Source of the DNA: an uncultured beta proteobacterium
GTDB taxonomy: Bacteria > Pseudomonadota > Gammaproteobacteria > Burkholderiales > SG8-39
Direction: 5' to 3'
NCBI GenBank assembly: GCA_903868285.1
Contig: CAIPUP010000329.1
Coordinates: forward strand, 1 to 10,370
DNA length: 10,370 nucleotides
Shown in pieces: positions 6,360-10,370 of the stretch. The number at the start of each line of letters is the position of its first letter. The first letter of the stretch is position 1. Below the pieces are notes generated by a model. It was given only the letters and a program-made list of their open reading frames with translations, made no database searches and was not told where the DNA came from. The translations under genes were made by a program, and so were the position numbers.

Positions 6360-6401
6360 GCGTTTCGGCGCCCGCAACCCCTAGCGTTTCGGCGCGCGCA
6401 G
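6354..6401. repeat. 24-base tandem duplication across the smrB stop codon
   Basis: Bases 6354-6377 and 6378-6401 agree at 20 of 24 positions, sharing the 12-mer GCGTTTCGGCGC at 6360-6371 and 6384-6395. The inner copy encodes the last smrB residues (LRAPKR and stop); the outer copy, read in the same minus frame, would encode LRAPKR again with CAG where the stop codon TAG stands. GGCGCCCGCA recurs at 6342-6351 and 6367-6376, hinting at a third, decayed unit. Confidence 0.75.
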
Positions 6402-6920
6402 CAACACCAGCAGCGCGCCGCCACCGCCCTGGGTGTCCGGGGCCTGGCAAAAGGCCAGCACTTCCTCGCGTTGCGCCAGCCAGGTCTTGACCTTCTTCTT
6501 CAGCACCGGCTCGCGATTGCGCGAACCCAAGCCCTTGCCATGCACGATGCGCAGGCAGCGCGCGCCGCGTCGCAGCGCCAGTGCCAGAAAACCACTCAGC
6601 GCCAGCCGCGCTTCGTCCCAGATGTGGCCGTGCAGATCGAGCTCGCCTTGCATCACCCAGTTGCCGCGGCGTAGCTTGCGCAGCACATCGCGCGCCAGCC
6701 CGGGGCGCAGAAAGCTCAGTTCCTCGCCTGTCTCCATCGACTCCTCCCAGGGAATCGGTCCGGTCACCGACTCGACCAGGGTGGCGTGATCATCCAGCAG
6801 CGACTGCACCGGCACTGGCAGGGGCTTGTCCGGTTGCGGCGGCAAGCGCGGCGCGAGCTTGAGCGGTTTGGCGTCCCCGACGGCGGCCAGGAATAGCGCG
6901 CGTTCTTCGGGGGTAGGCAT
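6381..6920 (-). CDS. smrB: Smr-domain endonuclease, SmrB-like (ribosome rescue)
   Basis: This 179-residue protein has an extended N-terminus and a C-terminal Smr domain. SmrB of E. coli cleaves mRNA between collided ribosomes and starts rescue of stalled translation. The domain shows LDLHGHIWDEA (DLHG at 95-98), the loop RIVHGKGLGS (HGKG at 127-130), KTWLAQREEVLAF and the closing QAPDTQGGGGALLVLLR, a pattern I recognise from SmrB/YfcN rather than MutS2. The N-terminal part has the PTPEERALFLAAVGDAKPL stretch comparable to the start of SmrB proteins. The start at 6918-6920 is chosen since the longer frame to 6977 would run back into trxB. The gene begins 8 bases after the trxB stop, with no clear ribosome binding site, so it is probably co-transcribed and translationally coupled. 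The mutual role with TrxB is unknown. Confidence 0.88.
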   Translation of the reverse strand: MPTPEERALFLAAVGDAKPLKLAPRLPPQPDKPLPVPVQSLLDDHATLVESVTGPIPWEESMETGEELSFLRPGLARDVLRKLRRGNWVMQGELDLHGHIWDEARLALSGFLALALRRGARCLRIVHGKGLGSRNREPVLKKKVKTWLAQREEVLAFCQAPDTQGGGGALLVLLRAPKR

Positions 6921-6928
6921 GGTCGTGA

Positions 6929-7900
6929 TCAGCCCAGACTGTCGAGGTAGCGCTCGGCGTCCAGCGCGGCCATGCAACCGGAACCGGCGCTGGTCACCGC
7001 CTGGCGATAGATGTGGTCCTGCACATCGCCAGCGGCAAACACCCCCGCCACGCTGGTGGCGGTCTGGTTGGCGTCGCGCCCGCCGTGGGTGACGATGTAG
7101 CCGCCCTGCATGTTGAGCTGTCCTTCGAACAGCGTGGTGTTGGGGGTATGGCCGATGGCCACGAACACACCGTGCACCGCGATCTCCTCGCCGCCCGTCG
7201 CTACGGTTACCCCCGCTGCGGCCTGCGTCGGTTTGATGCGCATGCCGGTGACACCGCTGGCATCGCCCAGCACGGCGTCCAGTTCATGATTCCAGCGCAC
7301 GCGGACATTGCTGCGTGCGAACAACTTGTCCTGCATGATTTTTTCGGCGCGGAACTTGTCGCGCCGATGCACCACCGTCACGCTGCTGGCGATATTCGAC
7401 AGATAAAGCGCTTCTTCCACCGCCGTGTTTCCGCCGCCGATCACTGCTACATCACGGCCCTTGTAGAAAAAGCCATCGCAGGTGGCGCAGGCCGACACGC
7501 CCTTGCCCATGAACTGCTGCTCCGAGGGCAGGCCGAGATAGCGCGCCGAAGCGCCGGTGGCAATGATCAGCGCGTCGCAGGTATATACCCCGGCATCGCC
7601 TTCGAGGCGGATCGGTTTTTCCTGCAGGTGAGCATGGTGGATCTGGTCGAACACGATCTCGGTCTCGAAGCGTTCGGCGTGTTTTTGAAAGCGCTCCATC
7701 AGCTCGGGCCCCTGCACACCGGAAAAATCCGCCGGCCAGTTGTCGACTTCGGTGGTGGTCATCAGCTGGCCGCCCGGTGCCATGCCGGTCAGCAGCAGCG
7801 GCTTGAGGTTGGCGCGTGCGGCATACACCGCAGCGGTATAGCCGGCCGGGCCGGAGCCAAGAATGATCAAGCGGGAATGGCGGGGGGCAGCAGTGGTCAT
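6929..7900 (-). CDS. trxB: Thioredoxin reductase (NADPH)
   Basis: This 323-residue FAD flavoprotein reduces thioredoxin with NADPH in the cytoplasm. The FAD-binding motif GSGPAG sits at 15-20, followed by APGGQLMTTTEVDNWP (41-56); the redox-active pair is C138 and C141 in ACATCDGFF; the NADPH site has GGGNTA (155-160) and HRRDKFRA (178-185); and the C-terminal FAD motif reads VFAAGDVQD. Length and motif order are those of the low-molecular-weight bacterial enzyme. The ATG at 7898-7900 places GSGPAG at the usual distance; the open frame continues upstream to 8266 but has no homology there and would overlap ftsK. No strong ribosome binding site precedes it. It is the first gene of a tight pair with smrB and is divergent from ftsK, near which trxB is also found in E. 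coli. Confidence 0.97.
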   Translation of the reverse strand: MTTAAPRHSRLIILGSGPAGYTAAVYAARANLKPLLLTGMAPGGQLMTTTEVDNWPADFSGVQGPELMERFQKHAERFETEIVFDQIHHAHLQEKPIRLEGDAGVYTCDALIIATGASARYLGLPSEQQFMGKGVSACATCDGFFYKGRDVAVIGGGNTAVEEALYLSNIASSVTVVHRRDKFRAEKIMQDKLFARSNVRVRWNHELDAVLGDASGVTGMRIKPTQAAAGVTVATGGEEIAVHGVFVAIGHTPNTTLFEGQLNMQGGYIVTHGGRDANQTATSVAGVFAAGDVQDHIYRQAVTSAGSGCMAALDAERYLDSLG

Positions 7901-7999
7901 GGCGGGGTGTCTGTCGGGTGGTATCGGATGAAAAGAGGTGGTGGAGCCGGTGGGTGGCGCAGCGCGCCCGGGGCGAAGCATCGGTCGGGCGAGCCAACA

Positions 8000-8005
8000 A
8001 TTATA
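8000..8005 (-). promoter_or_regulatory. Candidate trxB–smrB promoter (-10 box)
   Basis: Read on the minus strand, 8005-8000 is a perfect TATAAT. The start site would lie near 7993, giving a leader of about 90 bases before trxB. The best -35-like hexamer, TTGCAA at 8033-8028, is 22 bases away, which is too far, so the -35 is weak or an activator is needed. Confidence 0.45.
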
Positions 8006-8103
8006 CGGGGGCGGTTTACCTGAGCGATTGCAACCCGCTGCCTGCTTCCTGCTGCCTGTCGCTGTGACTGCTGCGGCGGCTGGCACGGGGCAGTGTTGCA
8101 CCC

Positions 8104-8109
8104 TAAAAT
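8104..8109 (+). promoter_or_regulatory. Candidate ftsK promoter (-10 box)
   Basis: TAAAAT at 8104-8109 matches five of six -10 positions. Transcription would begin near 8116, leaving about 36 bases before the proposed ftsK start. No good -35 hexamer is seen 16-18 bases upstream. It lies back to back with the trxB -10 box, about 100 bases away. Confidence 0.42.
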
Positions 8110-8140
8110 GCGCGGTTTGCGGGTCGCAGGTAATAAGCGA

Positions 8141-8147
8141 AAGGAAG
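8141..8147 (+). promoter_or_regulatory. Ribosome binding site deciding the ftsK start
   Basis: AAGGAAG at 8141-8147 is the only good Shine-Dalgarno sequence near the start of the ftsK frame. Its AGGA core ends six bases before the CTG at 8152. The frame is closed by TAA at 8134-8136, and no ATG, GTG or TTG lies between that stop and 8185. Confidence 0.6.
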
Positions 8148-8151
8148 CAAG

Positions 8152-10370
8152 CTGGCTCAGAAGCAAACCCAGATTGAAGCGCAGGTGCCGTTGCCGGGCA
8201 AGGTGGCGGCGCTGCTGCGCGAGTCGCGCTGGCTGGTGCTGGTGGCGCTCGCGCTGTATTTGGCATTGATTCTGTTCAGTTATCACAGCACCGATCCGGG
8301 CTGGTCGCACAGCGTGCGTCTGGGTGAGGCCGGTCGCGGTGTGCTCAATGCCGGTGGTCGCATCGGCGCCTGGCTGGCCGATGTGCTGCTGTACCTGTTT
8401 GGCCTGTCGGCCTGGTGGCTGGTGCTGCTGCTGATAGCGGCCGTGGCCTGGGGTTATCGCCGCCTGGATGGCTCGCACCTGCTCGATCGCCGGCCGCTGG
8501 CTATCGCCTTGCTGGGCTTTGTAGTGTTGCTGCTGTGCTCGAGCAGCATCGAGGCGCTGCGCCTGCACACCTTGAAGGCCAGTCTGCCGCTGGCCCCCGG
8601 CGGGATGATCGGTCGCATTCTGTCGGACTGGTTCTTGCAGCTCAACGGCTTTACCGGGTCGACCCTGGTGCTGCTGACGCTGTGGGGCATCGGTGCCAGC
8701 CTGTTCACCGGCGTGTCCTGGCTGCGCGCGGCCGAGCTCACCGGCACGGCGCTGGAGTGGGCCTGGCTGGGCGTGGCGCGCTACTGGAGTGACCGGCGCG
8801 ACCGGCAGCTGGGCACGGTGGCCAAGTTCGAGCGCAAGGCGGTGGTCGATGCCAAGCGCGAAATCATTCCCGAGCATGTACCGATCCGGGTAGAGAAACC
8901 GGTGCTGGAAATCCAGCGTTCGGTGCGGGCGCAAAAGGAAAAGCAGGCACCGCTGTTCGTCGAGCTGCCCGACACGCCCTTGCCGCCGCTGATGCTGCTG
9001 GATGAGGCCGATGAAGACATCGAGGTGCAAAGTGCCGACACGCTGGACTACACCTCGCGCCTGATCGAGAAAAAGCTGGCCGATTTCGGGGTGCAGGCCA
9101 AGGTGGTGGCGGCCTATCCCGGTCCGGTCATCACACGCTATGAAATCGAGCCGGCCACCGGCGTCAAGGGTGCGCAGATCATCAATCTGTCGCGTGACCT
9201 GGCGCGGGCGCTGTCGGTGAGCAGTGTGCGGGTGGTGGAAACCATCCCCGGCAAATCCTGCATGGGCCTGGAGATACCCAACCCGCATCGCCAGACAGTC
9301 AGGCTGTCGGAAATCCTCGGCTCGACGGTGTATCAGAACCCCAGCTCGCCGCTGACCCTGGCGCTGGGCAAGGACATCTCCGGTCAGCCCATCGTGGCCG
9401 ATCTGGCGCGCATGCCGCACTTGCTGGTGGCCGGTACCACCGGCTCGGGCAAGTCGGTGGCCATCAACGCCATGATCCTGTCGCTGCTGTACAAGGCCGA
9501 GCCGCGCGATGTGCGCCTGATCCTGGTCGACCCGAAGATGCTGGAGCTGTCGGTGTACCAGGACATTCCGCACTTGCTGGCGCCGGTTGTGATCGACATG
9601 AAGCATGCCGCCAATGCGCTCAACTGGTGTGTCGGCGAGATGGAGCGCCGCTACAAGCTGATGTCCTGGGTCGGGGTGCGCAACCTGTCGGGCTACAACA
9701 GCAAGGTGGCCGAGGCCGAGAAGAGCGGTAACCCGCTGACCGACCCGACCACCATCGAGACCGACAACCCGGTGCCGCTGGAGCGCCTGCCTTTCATCGT
9801 GGTGGTGATCGACGAGCTGGCCGACATGATGATGGTGGCGGGCAAGAAGGTCGAGCAGCTGATTGCGCGTCTGGCGCAAAAGGCCCGCGCCTCGGGCATT
9901 CATCTGATTCTTGCCACGCAGCGGCCCTCGGTGGATGTGATCACCGGCCTGATCAAGGCCAATATCCCGACCCGCATCGCCTTCCAGGTGTCCTCGAAGA
10001 TCGACTCGCGCACCATCCTCGACCAGCAGGGCGCGGAAGCGCTGCTGGGGCAGGGTGACATGCTGTATCTGCCGCCCGGCAGCGGCATGCCGCAGCGCCT
10101 GCATGGCGCCTTTGTCAGCGACAACGAGGTGCACAAGGTGGTGGAACATCTCAAGGCCATGGGCAAGCCCGACTACATCGAGGACATCCTCGAGCCGGGC
10201 GAGGCCGGTGGCGGCGATCTGATGGCCGGTGGCGAGGCGGGTGACGCCGAGGCCGATCCGCTCTACGACCAGGCGGTGGAGGTGGTGCTCAAGACGCGCC
10301 GGCCGTCGATCTCGCTGGTGCAACGGCATCTGCGCATTGGCTACAACCGCGCTGCACGGCTGATCGAGGC
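8152..10370 (+). CDS. ftsK: DNA translocase FtsK (3' end beyond window)
   Basis: FtsK is anchored at the division septum and pumps DNA toward the KOPS-oriented terminus to resolve chromosomes with XerCD. From CTG 8152, 739 residues are visible. The N-terminal domain has four likely membrane segments (about 27-44, 75-100, 114-131 and 170-188). A short linker of about 80 residues follows, far shorter than in E. coli, then the alpha/beta motor: KSCMGLEIPN, Walker A AGTTGSGKS (427-435), LILVDPKMLELS (457-468), Walker B VVVIDELADMM (550-560), LATQRPSVDVITGLIKANIP (588-607) and DSRTILDQQGAEALLGQGDM. The sequence breaks off in the winged-helix gamma domain that reads KOPS (DPLYDQAVEVV onward). The frame is closed upstream by TAA at 8134 and contains no ATG start before the first membrane segment; CTG 8152 has a good ribosome binding site and gives MAQKQTQIEA. 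GTG 8185, TTG 8191 and GTG 8203 are alternatives. Divergent from trxB. Confidence 0.95.
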   Translation, partial: MAQKQTQIEAQVPLPGKVAALLRESRWLVLVALALYLALILFSYHSTDPGWSHSVRLGEAGRGVLNAGGRIGAWLADVLLYLFGLSAWWLVLLLIAAVAWGYRRLDGSHLLDRRPLAIALLGFVVLLLCSSSIEALRLHTLKASLPLAPGGMIGRILSDWFLQLNGFTGSTLVLLTLWGIGASLFTGVSWLRAAELTGTALEWAWLGVARYWSDRRDRQLGTVAKFERKAVVDAKREIIPEHVPIRVEKPVLEIQRSVRAQKEKQAPLFVELPDTPLPPLMLLDEADEDIEVQSADTLDYTSRLIEKKLADFGVQAKVVAAYPGPVITRYEIEPATGVKGAQIINLSRDLARALSVSSVRVVETIPGKSCMGLEIPNPHRQTVRLSEILGSTVYQNPSSPLTLALGKDISGQPIVADLARMPHLLVAGTTGSGKSVAINAMILSLLYKAEPRDVRLILVDPKMLELSVYQDIPHLLAPVVIDMKHAANALNWCVGEMERRYKLMSWVGVRNLSGYNSKVAEAEKSGNPLTDPTTIETDNPVPLERLPFIVVVIDELADMMMVAGKKVEQLIARLAQKARASGIHLILATQRPSVDVITGLIKANIPTRIAFQVSSKIDSRTILDQQGAEALLGQGDMLYLPPGSGMPQRLHGAFVSDNEVHKVVEHLKAMGKPDYIEDILEPGEAGGGDLMAGGEAGDAEADPLYDQAVEVVLKTRRPSISLVQRHLRIGYNRAARLIE

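Noticed and set aside
8081..8100. Sigma-54-like pair TGGCACG and TTGCA upstream of ftsK
   Set aside because: Both halves look good but GG and GC are 14 bases apart instead of the strict 10, so RpoN could not use it.
7901..8266. Longer start for trxB
   Set aside because: The extension lacks homology, spans the predicted trxB promoter and overlaps the start of ftsK.
7897..10329. 810-codon open frame on the minus strand opposite ftsK
   Set aside because: It is antisense to a clear FtsK with all motifs intact; its His/Gln/Arg-rich composition is typical of the shadow of a GC-rich gene, and it has no recognisable domain.
1..10370. A new defence, mobile or biosynthetic system
   Set aside because: Every gene belongs to a known housekeeping family in an ordinary arrangement; no transposase, integrase, CRISPR-like repeat array or toxin-like small gene was seen.

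Overview
The window is a high-GC chromosomal stretch from a proteobacterium. The protein set, the Ppa / FemAB-like / NadE / PII cluster and the trxB–ftsK neighbourhood fit a betaproteobacterium best; that placement is an inference from remembered gene orders, not a search. All eight full or nearly full genes and the partial gene at the left edge belong to recognisable families. I see no tRNA, rRNA, CRISPR array, insertion sequence, phage gene or toxin–antitoxin pair. I also see no convincing new multi-gene system: this looks like core genome, and the interest lies in start codons, gene junctions and small repeats.

Layout. The left edge holds the N-terminal third of a YheS-type ABC-F ATPase on the minus strand (1-578). 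A 243-base divergent region (579-821) separates it from rhlE (822-2351), a DEAD-box RNA helicase with a long low-complexity tail. Then comes ppa (2423-2971), the soluble inorganic pyrophosphatase. Its stop codon is interlocked with that of a convergent FemAB-like acyltransferase of unknown function (2968-4098, minus). A 69-base divergent gap leads to nadE (4168-5925), glutamine-dependent NAD+ synthetase, followed by glnB (5991-6329), the PII nitrogen-signalling protein. Converging on glnB is a minus-strand pair, trxB (6929-7900) followed by smrB (6381-6920), with only 8 bases between them. A 251-base divergent region (7901-8151) separates trxB from ftsK (8152 to the right edge), the DNA translocase of cell division, cut just inside its C-terminal gamma domain. 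No gene-free stretch exceeds 300 bases.

How the genes may work together. NadE consumes ATP and glutamine and releases pyrophosphate, which Ppa hydrolyses. PII reads glutamine status (through uridylylation) and 2-oxoglutarate, so ppa, nadE and glnB form a plausible metabolic neighbourhood. RhlE, YheS and SmrB all act on RNA or ribosomes. TrxB and FtsK are housekeeping. In E. coli trxB also lies close to and divergent from lrp–ftsK, so the right side looks like an old conserved neighbourhood without lrp.

Most notable points: ftsK has no ATG start in frame, and its best-supported start is a CTG behind a good ribosome binding site. nadE has a promoter-like -10 box placed so that its mRNA may be leaderless. 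A 24-base duplication straddles the smrB stop codon.
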